Shown here: positions 1 through 10,979 of the stretch, piece after piece
Layout of the letters: each line of letters opens with the position of its first letter
Numbering within the stretch: position 1 is the stretch's first letter
NCBI GenBank assembly: GCA_030998225.1
Contig: JAPYXD010000698.1
Coordinates: 10,581,001-10,645,000, forward strand
DNA from: Diplolepis rosae
Taxonomy: Eukaryota > Arthropoda > Insecta > Hymenoptera > Diplolepididae
Direction of reading: 5' to 3'
Length of the DNA stretch: 64,000 nt
Position numbers and translations under genes: made by a program
The notes under the pieces: generated by a model
The model's database searches: none
What the model saw: only the letters and a program-made list of their open reading frames with translations
What the model was told of the DNA's origin: nothing

Positions 1-243
1 CGCCGTCATGTGTTCCCATTCGACCACGGTCTTAACATCTCAATATACATAAAATTTTTGAAACAAAAAAAGGATTTGCTATGAAAACGAAGTAATGTCA
101 TTATACATTTGAATAAACCGAGAACATTTTTTTTCGATAAGTATATTCTAATAGTAGAAAAAAATAAAACTCATAAAAATTGAAGCCAGCTAAGATTCTC
201 TGCGCTGATTAAACGATCAACAATTCAATCATTTGAAATAACC
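1..243. repeat. Fragment of the duplicated protease locus
   Basis: This AT-rich stretch aligns by eye with 25,590-25,800. Shared stretches include the CTTAACATC block, the GCTATGAAAAC block and the AAAAATTGAAG block near the right end. At 25.8 kb the matching sequence runs straight into the third-exon remnant of the decayed protease copy. The segment is therefore best read as part of the same segmental duplication, probably intron or 3' flank of protease copy B. No open frame in it can be defended. Confidence 0.55.
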
Positions 244-904
244 CAGTAAGGTGAATGTCCCAATTAGTGACCATGTAAGGAATCGACAGTGGACTGAAAA
301 TAGGCTGATATTGATCAAGTTTGTTTTTTCTTGTGATTGTTTATTTTTCCAGCTTGTTTTATCATATTCTACATTAAAAAGTAAGCATTTGCACTTTAAT
401 CCTTTCGAAATTAAGATGTATCATAAATTATGATCGACATGTTTTTGACTCAATTAGTGACTACCAATGTTTTCGTGGGCCGTATTAGTGACCAGTGTTT
501 GACCCAATTACTGACCGCTATTACAATACATATATACAATATACAAGGTGCGCAATTTAGACCTTCGGTATTTCAACATTGAATAACTATGACACTTTTC
601 AGCCGATTTTGGCAAATGAGCAAGATTTGTTTAGGATATACTTTACCATTTATTTCAAATTAGTTTTAGAACACAACGTCGATTAAATGACCACCTCCAT
701 TCGATACACAAAAAGCAGCTCTTTTTCGCGTATTCTGCATAACATTGGTCAGCATTTCGGGCGTTATTGACGAAAGAAAGTACCACCGCGGGGTCGGCGG
801 CGCTGTTGTGCCGAAGCAAGTATGGCCGCTACCACGAACAAAATAGCAATGGAAGTATAGGTAAAATCGTGATTTTTCCTAAATTACGCGAGTGAAGCCG
901 AAAA

Positions 905-1641
905 ATGTTGACGATATCGCTGGAGGAGTTATGCAGATACACTGCAGCAACTCCTACAACGCGAAATATGCGCGAAGGCCAAGAAATGATAAATTCTGGC
1001 CTCTTAATTATGTGCGGGGTAACGGAAAGAACCGCTGCAAACATACAGTTATACGATTTATGTTTGCAAACAAGCGGAATAACATCTGAACCACATGTTG
1101 TGACCGGGAATTTAACAGTTAAATCGTCCGTTTACTTAAAAAACAATGACATTTTCGTTAAAGAGATGGATTGCTCCTGCAAAGCTGGCTCAAGCCACTG
1201 TTGCAAGCACATCGTAGCTGTCTTACTGTTTTGTAACCAGTATGTGCTGTATATGATTTTAAAATGAAAAATATTTATTTTATTTGTTTCTTTGAATATT
1301 TTGGATTATTTCATACTTTCTTATTCCAATTTTTTAGAAATAATGTGCTTGAGTTGGAAGTGGTATCTTCGACAGATAAAAAGTGCGCGTGGAAACGCCA
1401 TAAAGAACCGGTCTTAGAACAATTTAAAGCTCTTCCGTCTGAGACTTTCTGCTGCATAAAGTCAGACAGATTACCTCCTCTTTCACGAACAAGACTAGCT
1501 CAAATCAGGAAAAGATTAATTGATTGTGACGATAGGACCGCAATTTCAAAGCACAATTTGGAACGCAACAGCGTCCACCACCGCTTGCTTTCCTATACCC
1601 GGTCGAGAATTCCATTTTATTTACAACACGGTAACTATTAA
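905..1641 (+). CDS. SWIM zinc-finger protein fragment, two exons
   Basis: Exon 1 runs from 905 to 1,239 and encodes a SWIM finger, CSCKAGSSHCCKH (CxCx7CxH), followed by IVAVLL. SWIM domains bind zinc and are usually tied to nucleic-acid or protein binding. A GTATGT donor at 1,240 and a TTTTTTAG acceptor ending at 1,337 define a 98-nt intron. Removing it joins the frame exactly into NNVLELEVVSSTDKKCAW, a continuation seen in insect SWIM proteins. The frame stops at 1,641, probably short of a full-length protein; a GTAACT at the end could be another donor. The upstream ATG exon (MAATTNKIAME, about 824) is uncertain. The role is unknown, and this may be a captured host gene or transposon gene. 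Confidence 0.6.
1240..1337 (+). other. 98-nt intron in the SWIM gene
   Basis: The donor is GTATGT and the acceptor follows a T-rich tract ending TTTTTTAG. Splicing keeps the frame between the SWIM exon and the next exon. A surviving intron means the block was copied as DNA and not from spliced RNA. Confidence 0.6.
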
Positions 1642-2884
1642 AAATTCACCACACGGAATTGATTAAAAAATAAAAAGGCAAATAACTCAATTACGCCTTA
1701 TGACAACATTGAAGTTTGTCCGTAGTAGCGGCCATTTTGTGTAGTTCGTGAAATCACCGCCAGTGTCGCATGCTAATTTACTAGTCTCAATAGCAGCTAT
1801 TTCGGCTCGTATGTTACATTTAAGTTCGTCAATTGTCTTTGGCTTGCTGGCATAAACTTTGCTTTTTAAATAACCCCAAAGAAAATAGTCAGGTACAGTT
1901 AAATCCGGAGAACGAGGAGGCCACTCCAAATCGCCATTTTTCGACACAACGTGTCCCGGGAAAAGTTTTCACAATTGAACGATTGTTTTCAATGTAAAAC
2001 GCTACGATTTCAGCGCTTTCTTTCTATGTGTATTGACTCATGGTTAAAATGGTACTGAATGACGTTTCAGAATCGTGCTCATTTGTCAAAATCGGCTGAA
2101 AAACAACAGAGTTATTCAATGTTTAAATACCGAAGGTCTAGATGGCGCACCCTGCATATACAATACTATTTACTGATTGTTAAAATTGATATTCTGTGAA
2201 AGAATAATTCAAGTAACAAAAATTTACGATAAATTATAAGTGTATGAGTGGTTAAAATCAATTCAAATCTAAGCAATGATTAACAGTTATTTGGTGGTCA
2301 CTAATTAAGACAAAAAAAACTGTGTTCCTATTAGTGACTCTTATTACAACGGATACACAGTCACTCGCGATGAATAATTTCCCGGTGAACAATCCATTTG
2401 AAAGTTAAGTCAGTGAAATAAAATTTGAATGCAAAAATAATGTTTGTTCAGTCTGTTACTGGCAAAGGATACTGGATTACTTCAATAACATCAGAATTTT
2501 CAATACTTTGATGCAAATGTTCATATTGAGGGACATGCATACATTTTTTGTACCAATTACAGACCGGGCGCAAAAATGTACAAAAAAGTCACCTTTTGAG
2601 TAATTGCGATTTTTCTCACTTGTATGAGCTTTCCTCACTCGAAACCACACTTTATAAAAGTGACCAACTGCAATATTAATCTCGATAACTATTTTTGACG
2701 TAAGCGAGCTCACCGAGATTGTTATTTTCAGCAGCCATCTTGAGCATGTAACATTACAAAATTTGAGGTACGCAACTTTAAATTCGATTATGATTTTGTG
2801 TTATTCGTGAATTTATGTATATATGATTTTATAGTAAAATTTAAGAAATTTGAGATTTTTCAATGATTTTATTAATGATTTCAA

Positions 2885-3085
2885 ATTAGTTGTGTTCGCA
2901 ATTTTGCGAATTGATAATGCCTACATTATCGGAGGGTCATTAGGCGCGTATCAGATAGGATACGTTGCCGACAGGTGTCCTCGTAGACAATTTCAAATTC
3001 TTATATCGCAAATAATGCAAATTAAATCCCAGCGCAGTCGAAAGCGCCTTTTTTCCACAGAAAGATTTCAAATTCTTTAAATTTG
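2885..3085 (+). repeat. Dispersed repeat, uninterrupted copy
   Basis: The block contains GACAGGTGTCCTCGTAGACA, TTCTTATATCGCAAATAATG and a tail GCGCAGTCGAAAGCG. The same order of blocks is present at 54,232-55,790, where a Tc1 element splits it. A third, partial copy starts near 32,845. It might be a short interspersed element, because the 55.7-kb copy has a T-arm-like stretch, but no A box is convincing. The long open frame here is probably chance. Confidence 0.6.
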
Positions 3086-3432
3086 ATTTAATTAATATTT
3101 AGTACAAACATATCAATTAATTATCCCGGCGAATAACAATGTGGGTCACTAATTAAGATATAGACATTAATTGGGACATTTACCTTACAGTTTTCATAAT
3201 AATATTTCCTTTGAAACAATTATCTAGGTATTCAAACGATTTTGGAATAAAATTTTGCTGCGTATTAATGACAATAATTTAGGAAAAATATGACATAGTG
3301 AATTCTTTGACAAGTTTCTTTACCCAAGTATCAGGGACGAATTAAGTCAATTTGCCGTCCTAGGCAGTTGCAAAATTACCGTCTCTCACTCACCTCCTTC
3401 TACTTACCTAGTTATTTTAACGTTTCGATATA

Positions 3433-4371
3433 TATACTACTGTGGGCAAAAACTAAGGTGAATTTTGTTATAAAATGAAAAATCTTTATTTATTTATCCA
3501 AATCAATTTCCTTCCCTTTCACAATAATCCCCTCCCGATATAATGCACTTATGCCAACGTTTTTCCCAATCGTCAAAACACTTGTTAAATTCAATTTCCG
3601 GAATTGGCTTCAACGCTTTCTTCGATTCGGCTTCTATCTCTTCAATCGTGTCAAAACGGTGTCCTCGGAGTGGTCTTTTAAGTTTGGGGAATAGCCAGAA
3701 GTCACACGGTGCCAAATCAGGCGAATATGGTAGTTGCGGAACGATATGCGTTGAGTTTTTGACGAAATGGTCACGAAGAACGAGTGCAGTGTGAGACGGC
3801 GCATTATCGTGATGCAAAAACCACAAGTTGTCTGCCCAAAATATCTTTTGAAACGGTGTTGAGTGATCCTCTTGAAATTCCAATAGTGTCAGCAAGGTCA
3901 TTAATTGTCAATCGACGATTTTTGTGCACTAATTCTTTGATTTCATTGACGTGTTGCTCGTCAATTGATGTTGATGATCGTCCGGGGCGTTCCAAGACAT
4001 CAACACGTTCTCTGCCTTCTTTGAAGTCTTTGTACCACTTATAAACATTTTTCTGTGACATGGTCAAATCACCGAAGACCTTCTGCAACATTCTGAACTT
4101 TTTCGCAACTGAAATTTCATTCCGCAAGCAAAATTGAATGGCACTTTTTTGCTCAACAAATTTAGACATTGTAAAAATTGAAAAAATCACTTTTAGTCGT
4201 TTAGAAAACACAAGCGTAAGTATGTAAAAAATTATGACATTGAGATGAAATTTAGCACAAATGTCAGTAACAGTAGGACCAACGTAAAAATGAAAGAGTT
4301 TGCCCAAATCGGTTAGCCCGCGAAGTTTAAATTAAAAATTCACCTTAATTTTTTCCTACAGTAGTATATAT
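3433..4371 (-). mobile_element. mariner-like deletion derivative
   Basis: Inverted ends share TACTACTGT and AAGGTGAATTTT, and the element is flanked by TA-rich sequence. At about 940 bp it is shorter than a full mariner (about 1.3 kb). It carries the two ends of a minus-strand transposase and lies downstream of the last recognised exon of protease copy B. Confidence 0.85.
3503..4170 (-). pseudogene. mariner transposase with central deletion
   Basis: From 4,170 the frame reads MSKFVEQKSAIQFCLRNE and continues through a helix-turn-helix region (GRSSTSIDE, LADTIGISRGSLNT). It then shifts frame near 3,840 into the C-terminal catalytic part, with HHDNAPSHTA holding the second Asp and YSPDLAPCDFWLFPKLKR holding the third Asp. 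It ends at 3,503. The block with the first catalytic Asp is deleted, which also explains the frame change. Family: mariner with a DD34D triad. Confidence 0.85.
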
Positions 4372-4615
4372 ATTGATACAAAAAAAATAAAGTTCATTTG
4401 TAGTGTTTTAAGAATGTATTAGGCTTTTACGCTTTCACATGAAAAGTTCTATTTTGAATCACCCATGTAGAATTTTTCCGCGTTTCTTATTGAACACATT
4501 TTTTCCCGAATTTAATTCAGCCCTGGCTCAGTGAAAATTATTTATAAAATAAACAGAAACAACAAACTTTTTCAGATCAAAAGTTTTTCATATGTAATAA
4601 AGATTTGAAACATAC

Positions 4616-4748
4616 ATGTAATTGTCCAACGCCTAGTTGATACTAAAGTAACTTCCCCTGCTTCTAGCATTTTAGGACAGACATCCACATGTGACATACT
4701 GCTGAGTTCTGGAGCATGTATCACGTGTTCTAACTGTGCATCTTCAAA
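4616..4748 (-). CDS. Serine protease homologue copy B, exon 3
   Basis: After a TTTTGTTTCAG acceptor the exon reads FEDAQLEHVIHAPELSSMSH and continues to a GTATGT donor at 4,615. It is 133 nt long and ends in phase 1, as does its counterpart in copy A. In chymotrypsin-like proteases this is the segment after the catalytic Asp loop, where the chain enters the second barrel. The following exons of copy B are not found between here and the left edge, so the copy is incomplete or continues outside the window. Confidence 0.6.
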
Positions 4749-4816
4749 CTGAAACAAAATTTTATTTTGATAACTGAATTTATTAAATGACTTTCTACCA
4801 TGAAATAATATTCATA

Positions 4817-5003
4817 CACTGAGAAAAAAATGCTATTGAATCAATAGCATTTCTTTCCAAAAGCATGTATATCACGGATTCAATCAATATGCTATAGAAC
4901 TAGTAACATATTTATTGGTTCTTGTAGTATATTTTTATGAATTCATAGTATACATGCTTTTGGAAAGGAATGCTTTTGATTCAATAGCATTTTTTTCTCA
5001 GTG
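4817..5003. repeat. Palindromic MITE, CACTGAGAAAAAAATGC ends
   Basis: A 187-bp element with inverted ends CACTGAGAAAAAAATGC and a TA on both sides. The word ATGCTATTGAATC and its complement recur inside. It lies in the intron between exons 2 and 3 of protease copy B. The element at 27,655-28,704 has related ends. Confidence 0.8.
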
Positions 5004-5048
5004 TATCATTCGGTAATGAAGTCTTGAATTTTGTATAAAACTACTCAC

Positions 5049-5311
5049 GGTTATGATTGCCATGTTGCCATGATATATTTCCTCATCATAGTCTGGATGT
5101 CCCATTACATGAGTAATTATCAATGGATAATAAATTCTACTAACGAATAACTGTAGACCACTTTTAATATTATAATAATTACTTTGTGTGTAGTTTCTAA
5201 TAGGACCGAAAATAGTTAAGGCATTGTAATAAGTAATTAAGACTCCGTCTAAAGTAGATGTTGTATCGATTAATAATTTAACAAGAATATTTTCACCTGG
5301 CTCTTCGTGTC
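5049..5311 (-). CDS. Serine protease homologue copy B, exon 2
   Basis: After a TTTTTTGCAG acceptor the 263-nt exon reads GHEEPGENILVKLLID, then GVLITYYNALTIFGPI, and ends GHPDYDEEIYHGNMAIIT before a GTGAGT donor. The pattern is that of a chymotrypsin fold: an N-terminal strand, a GGSLIT-like strand, the TAAHC position and the HPxY..NDIAI loop. The His motif has become TIFGP and the Asp motif HGNMAI, so both catalytic residues are lost. It should be secreted and non-catalytic. Length and both splice phases equal those of the copy A exon. Confidence 0.65.
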
Positions 5312-5818
5312 CTGCAAAAAATGGATAGGAATTATTGTTTAAGTTTACCATGCATCCATCTTGATCAACGTAAAATATAAATATCTCGTGGCATGTTTGA
5401 GATCATGTCAATCCTTTTCGACTTAATCGGAAAATGAAACAACTTTATTCTTTTTATTTTGAATGAAGTTAGTTTTTTGAGCGTAGTAAGAACGCATATT
5501 CGAAAAATGTAAAACTTTGTTTGAAGCTCAAGAAATGCAAACGTTTTTATCACGAATAAAGACCCTCCTTGGTTTTGTTATGTTTTTATATTCATAAATT
5601 TAAAGTGTATACAAAAGGATTTATTGAGGGAGATACACACGGTAGGCATCTAAGAACTATGCCATCCCTAAAACTGACCAAATAAAGGAGCACTTGCCAA
5701 TACAAATTTTTTAATGTTCAAACTTCTCTTTCTGACTTTAAATTTCCTTCTCTTCAGACGCAAAAAAAAATGATCTTTCGGATAATTTTTATTTTTGTAT
5801 GCTTTGTTTAGCCTATTT
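5312..5818. other. Protease intron sequence, duplicated at 26 kb
   Basis: 5,385-5,560 aligns with 25,980-26,150 through shared blocks such as TGTTTGAGATCATG, TTTTTTGAGCGTA and AACGCATAT. This is intronic sequence of the tandem protease copies. No gene is seen. Confidence 0.45.
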
Positions 5819-6411
5819 CAGGGTTGCCACAAGTCAGGGAAGTCAGGGAAGTCAGGAAAAAGTCAGGGAAATCGTAGTGGTCTGGAAAAGTCAGGGAATT
5901 TAAGGTTTAGTCAGGGAATCGCTGTGGCCAGATCGTGCGTTACTGCGTTTCACTGTGCCGCGGTCAGTTTTTCCAACTCTTCTTCCTTCTTGCTCGGTTA
6001 ACTCGCCGCCAGCAAACACAGGCTAACAAAAGTGTTCTCAGATCGTGGAACTTTTCGGCCCCCACTACTAACCCGTGTGGAACCTCACACAACCAACCTC
6101 GGCGTGTCCCCACTTCCACATGCTTCGATTTCACGCTGTCGGCTGTTGAGCTAAGATCGAGAAATTATGTTTCTCTCGACTTCGTGCAAACATGGCGCGA
6201 AGTAAACGACATATTTGATATGACTAAATAGATAATTTGAGAAATTACCTTCCTTTTTTAGATATTTTGAAAAACCTTCGCTTAAAATAAATATATAAAT
6301 GATAGTTTTCGAATTATAGGATAATTCAAACACTTAAAAAAAAAAATTTCAGTAAAATATATAGTTTAATAAAAGTTAAAAGCTTCGAAAAAAATATAGA
6401 TTAATATATTT

Positions 6412-6920
6412 TATGTGCCTTCGGTGCGTAAACTCGTTTTTACGCTACAGTTGAGAGTAGCGCAATTTAATGTAATAGAAATGTAATGCAATGGAATGTA
6501 ATTTAAAAAAATTGAACTGCACATGCGCCTATTACGATACGCTACTCCTACTACTACACAAGATCGAGAAAATCAAAATGGCCGGAAGTATTCGCGAAAT
6601 GTCAAGTGAGATGGGCGATAAACACGGCAATTTCGACCTTTTCAGATTGGATTCGAGTGTACGCATAAAAACTCGTATATGCGCTAAAGTCACAAAAAAA
6701 TGAATATGTACCAATGCACACAATTCGGGTGATTACGAGACTCGCTTAAAATGTTCGCAGGACTGATCGCGCTTCGGCTTCGTCTCGGCTTTGTCTCGGT
6801 TTCGTTTTGGCTTTGTTTCAGCTACGTCTCGACTACGCTTCGACTACGCCTTGGCTTCGATTTCCTGCGAGCATTGTTGCTCGATGCGTAATAACCCTCA
6901 TTATGCGCCTAGGCACATAA
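6412..6920 (+). mobile_element. TIR insert with TATGTGCCT..GGCGCGTAA ends
   Basis: This block is extra in the left arm of the foldback. It starts TATGTGCCTTCGGTGCGTAA and ends in the inverted ATTATGCGCCTAGGCACATA. An inverted partial copy lies at 43,763-44,112. An internal inverted copy of the terminus is seen near 6,660-6,695. It includes a 41-codon frame starting at 6,578 that is partly kept in the other copy, and a minisatellite. Confidence 0.6.
6765..6880 (+). repeat. Minisatellite, unit like CTTCGGCTTCGTCT
   Basis: About ten degenerate units of 10-14 bp, variants of CTTCGGCTTCGTCTCGG, run in tandem. The inverted copy at 43,815-43,905 keeps the array with different unit variants. Confidence 0.7.
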
Positions 6921-9563
6921 TATACTATTTTTAGTATTTTAAATAAAAAATTATGCCTAAAATACTTTATATTAAAATGTTATAAATATAAAGAACATAA
7001 ATTGTATTTAAATTTACACACAAAATTACGCAATAAGATTTTTTTGGTAGAAAGCAACATGAAAAAACATTAAATTCGAATAAAATATTTTTTTAAGTTT
7101 TTGAAATATGTAAAATTTTTTATGAAATGTCGTTTTCGAATCCCAAGTGAGAATAAAAGGTGTCATTGTTTAAAAAGAAATCATGCCTAAATTTGGATAC
7201 GAAATTACATCATGAGATTTCTCTGCTGTGAAGTAAAGTTGAAGACTATTTCGTTTGAATAAAATGCTTCGAAACAAATTTTGTTTAAATAATAGTTTTG
7301 TCGTTAAATATTACGGAAATGCCTGTTAAAATCAACATTTTGAAGAAAATTGCTTATTTTATTAATTTTACTGGCATTTTGGTAATGATTATCAGCAAAT
7401 GTATTATACTTTCCAAAAAGCGGTGAATTGTATTAAAATATCAACTAAATTTGCAAAAATGTTGTGCTATAACTATTTAAAATTGTTGACTCGGTAAAAT
7501 TATGTATGTTTTTCCTGACTGCGCGCAAAAAAAGCGTAAAAGGTACGCCAATTAATTATTTACGGAATATTTAATTTTAATTTAAATTATTTGATTTCAT
7601 TTATTTTGAAAAAATATTTGCCCGAAAAAAATACCTGAAAAATTCAATTAATTAATTAATGTTAATAATTAAAAAAATATATATCGATTTAAACTTTGTG
7701 TGGCTTTTAAATCTGTTATTGTAATTTAAAAATTATGCACAAAATTGTGTTTTACAATAAATATGAGGTTCAAGTTTAAAATTAATATTGTGTTTTTGTT
7801 GTACATATATGCAGATACTTTTAATTTGAAAATTCAAAAACTCTATAGGAAGGAAAAAAATTATCTTTTTGGGAAATGTATTGAAGTATTTAAGAGCTAA
7901 GTATTTTCTGCTCAAAATTTGGGAAATGATAAAGACGATAAAAACTGACGTAGACTACTGCGGTTTCAAAATTAAAAAAAGTTAAATTAAAAAAAAATAT
8001 GTATCAGAAAATTTCGTTTCATTGTCAAAACCAAAAGTAGTCTATCTATGTCCGTTTCTATCTTCTTTACCATTTCCAAAATTTTTAAAACAAAAGTTGA
8101 TGCGTGTGCATGTATACATATTTTCTGTACGTTTTCCCTTAGCAACCAGTGAAATCTATCAGATACGAAAAAAATCAAGTTTGGTAGATTTCACTGGAAG
8201 TTAAGTGGACTGTACAAAAAAACTGTTAATTGGACCAGATTTCTGGTAATATATCTACTCAAAATTCAATTTGTAAAAATAAGTACTGAACTTCCTGTAA
8301 ATTTTACTAAACTTTTTTCTGCGTGTGCAATTTATAAATTCGCTAAGGAATGCCTGTTAAACTAATAAAATAAGAAATTTTCTTCAAAATGTTAATTTTA
8401 ACAGGGATTTCCGTAATGTTTATCGATAAAACGATCATTCAAAAAAATGCGTTAAATAATTAATAATTTTGCTTCATACCAAAGAAATTTCAGTTTCATT
8501 TTGTATGCATATTTAAATATAGTGTATATATATTTATTAAATATTTTAAACTTTTATTTACACTAATATATTGACAAAATATATATTAAAAAATTTGTTT
8601 CGAAGCACTTTATTCGAACGAAATATTCTTCAACTTTACTTCACAGCAGAGAAATCTTATGATGTAATTTCGTATCCAAATTTGGGCATGATTTCTTTTC
8701 AAACAGTGAAACCTTTTATTCGCACTTGGGATTCGAAAACGACATTTCATAAAAAATGTTACAGATTTCAAAAACTTTAAAAAATATTTTATTCGAATTT
8801 AATGTTTTTTCATGTTGCTTTCTACCAAAAAAATCTTATTGTGTAATTTTGTGTGTAAATTTAAATACAATTTATGTTCTTTATGTTTATAACATTTTAA
8901 TATAAAGTATTTTAGGCATAATTTTTTATTTGAAATAGTTTATTTACAATATTAAAAATATATAAATCTATATTTTGTTTTGAAGCTTTTAACATTTATT
9001 GAACTATACATTTTATTGAACATTTTGTTTCTCAAGTGTTTAAATCATCCTAAAATTGGAAAAAAATCTTTTAGATATTCATTTTAGGTGAAGATTTTTT
9101 AAAATATCTAAAAAAGGAGGGTAATTTCTTAAATTATCTATTTAGTCATTTTAAATATGGAGAATTGTTTAAACAATGAAACTACTAATATGTAAGATTG
9201 ATCTCTTTAAGTTGACCCCGCTGTGGTTGATATAACCAAAAAGTTATAAATTTCCTATGATGCCATGTTTTATGTTTAACGTTCGATAGCAACATGCAAG
9301 TTATAGCATACCAGTTCGTTTCCTTTTAAGTTTTGATAAAAAATGAATAAATAAAAATACGTTGTTTCTATCTTACCTTCTCTTATTTAACATCCTCTCT
9401 GTTGAAAAATAACAGGGAAAAACACGCAAATATTCTATAATAGGAACATAGTTCCACCGAAATGAGTCCTCTTACAATAGATTTTGGTCAGGGAAATCAG
9501 CTTGAAAATAAGGGAAAAATCAGGGAAATTAGGATACTGAAACTTGTGGCAGCCCTGCTATTT

Positions 9564-10966
9564 GTACCAAAATGTAATTAAAAAACAAATTGACACTGGC
9601 GAGGGCTCCCGTTTTTATATCTGATAGTTTAAATCATTAGACTTCGCAAGCAGGTGAATTCAGTAAAAAATGTATGTCAAATGAATAATTCTTTGATGCG
9701 TGATTTGGAATTCCGATAAATGATCAAAATTCAAAACAAATTTTAAGACGAGTAAAATCATTTTAATAGTTCATCGGCTCATAATGATAACTGATATCAA
9801 AGCCAGCAGTCAATGTATGTATAGTAACGACATATTTGGGAAAATCTCTGGAACGTTTTACTTATTTAGTACAATAACTTAGTTATATATAAGTAACTGA
9901 AACAAAATATGGGCATTTTGTGTTTAATGTATCCTAAACTAAATATTTTTGATAATTAATAATGTATTCAATTAATATGCTGGACGTAAATCTCTTTGAA
10001 GTTTGATTTTAGGAAAAATTAAAATTAATGTTGCAAATAGGTGCAAAAAGATTGCAACAGACCATTGCTACCATTCCTTTCCAAACTAGAGGAGGTGGAA
10101 TATTCACCTATAACGTCCGTACCACTTTTTCGAATGGCAATAAGTTTCTTTCTAGAAGTTCGAATCGAGTTCTCTATGAGTTATTTCGAAAGTATTTTCT
10201 ACGCCCTTTCATTCTGTTATATCTATTTTTAATTATTTTTTCATTTTCAGAAAAAAATTACTGAATTAAATGTTTATTTAAGTTTCTCTATAATTCGGGC
10301 ACATTTGATTTTTTTAAACTAATTCCAAAAGAAAGCTTAATTTTTGACAACAAAATTCTATAAAGTCAAAATACATAGCATGCCTAATAGTATCGGAGAT
10401 ATACGCGGAGAAACTCTTCATTGTAAAATCTAGTATTATTATATTTATTTTTACTAAGTCAATAGGAAGCCAGGATATAGTAACAAAACTAGTTTTATTT
10501 ATCATAGCGATAGAGGGAAATACTTTTTCTGAACGAATCGTAAACACAGTGCAACTTTATAAATTACCACTGAGAGTTGCAAAGATTAATACCTTTGATG
10601 GCAAATTGAAACTAGAAATAAGTGATACTTATATGAATAAAAAGTTGAACTATCGATGCAAAAATTGGTCTTTTGAATAATATAAATTGAAAAATAGTAT
10701 AGAGAAATTACCATTGTCAATAGTAATGAGCAATGAAGAGAGAAAGACTTGGATATTTAGCAATCGAATATTTCATATATTGGAATAGTACGTTGCCAAA
10801 ATTCTCATTGGAAATAGTGAATGTACTGACGAGTGACGTCAGATACGCCGGACGTTTCCGATATTACCCGAGAATCGCTCCATGTGATCGTTATGATTAT
10901 TTGTCGGTACCCGATATAGTAATATATTTTTTACATTTGAATGTGGCGGCTTTCTAACTTACGATT
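9564..10966. other. Protease intron sequence without recognised gene
   Basis: AT-rich DNA between the foldback element and the LINE, inside the large intron of protease copy B. One plus-strand frame is free of stops from about 10,348 to 10,677 but has no early ATG and matches nothing I recognise. It is not beyond what AT-rich DNA gives by chance. Confidence 0.5.
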
Positions 10967-10979
10967 TTTGCTAGCAGAG

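Larger units (their letters stand above)
775..1790 (+). mobile_element. Inserted block carrying a SWIM zinc-finger gene
   Basis: The block interrupts the mariner transposase between the stretch ending AEIAAIE and the stretch beginning TPEML. Near its ends lie inverted copies of ATGGCCGCTAC plus flanking bases, at about 824-845 on the plus strand and 1,715-1,735 on the minus strand. This suggests it arrived as a transposon or as a captured gene fragment. The exact termini and target duplication could not be fixed by eye. Confidence 0.5.
666..2041 (-). pseudogene. mariner transposase remnant split by an insertion
   Basis: Read on the minus strand, the N-terminus begins at 2,041 with a helix-turn-helix-like stretch (AEIVAFYIENNRS) that already holds a stop after five codons. 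It then jumps, by internal deletion, to the catalytic C-terminal block WPPRSPDLTVPDYFLWGYLK, which is typical of mariner transposases of this group, ending near 1,790. The last part, TPEMLTNVMQNTRKRA and so on, lies at 666-770 on the far side of the SWIM block. The central DDE region is gone, so no activity is possible. Confidence 0.8.
544..2154 (-). mobile_element. mariner-like element, internally deleted and invaded
   Basis: Inverted ends of about 45 bp share AGACCTTCGGTATTT followed by AACATTGAATAACT; the outermost bases are CAAGGTGCGC on the left and CAGGGTGCGCC on the right (reverse-complemented). A TA precedes the left end. The minus strand holds mariner transposase pieces, so this is a dead copy. 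It sits inside the 244-3,190 element and has itself been split by the block carrying the SWIM gene. Confidence 0.8.
244..3190. mobile_element. TIR element with interior AATTAGTGAC words
   Basis: The left end reads CAGTAAGGTGAATGTCCCAA. The right end, reverse-complemented, reads CTGTAAGGTAAATGTCCCAA, giving inverted ends of about 27 bp. Relatives of the end motif (CAATTAGTGACC, TTAATTGGGAC, CACTAATTAAGA) recur inside in both orientations near 455-515, 2,290-2,340 and 3,145-3,180. No transposase of its own is visible, so it is probably non-autonomous. It has been invaded by the mariner at 544-2,154 and carries a copy of a dispersed repeat near 2,885-3,085. The target duplication is not clear. 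Confidence 0.6.
5819..9557 (+). mobile_element. 3.7-kb giant foldback element, copy 1
   Basis: The ends are CAGGGTTGCCACAAGT on the left and its near-complement ACTTGTGGCAGCCCTG on the right, flanked by the direct repeat CTATTT (5,813-5,818 and 9,558-9,563). Next to each end lie reiterated AGTCAGGGAA words. The interior is one very large hairpin: about 6,930-7,980 pairs with 8,030-8,960, with the turn near 8,000. No coding frame of note exists. A second copy in opposite orientation occupies 58,454-62,204. The transposition family is unknown; the termini somewhat resemble hAT ends, but the duplication looks shorter than 8 bp. Confidence 0.75.

Noticed and set aside
1..35. Possible fourth protease exon of copy B (minus strand, TVVEWEHMTA)
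   Set aside because: The acceptor is poor, the segment is cut by the window edge and the 25.6-kb counterpart does not conserve the reading.
10348..10677. 110-codon stop-free plus-strand frame
   Set aside because: No ATG near its start, no recognised family, no convincing splice sites, and such a length is expected now and then in 64 kb read in six frames.
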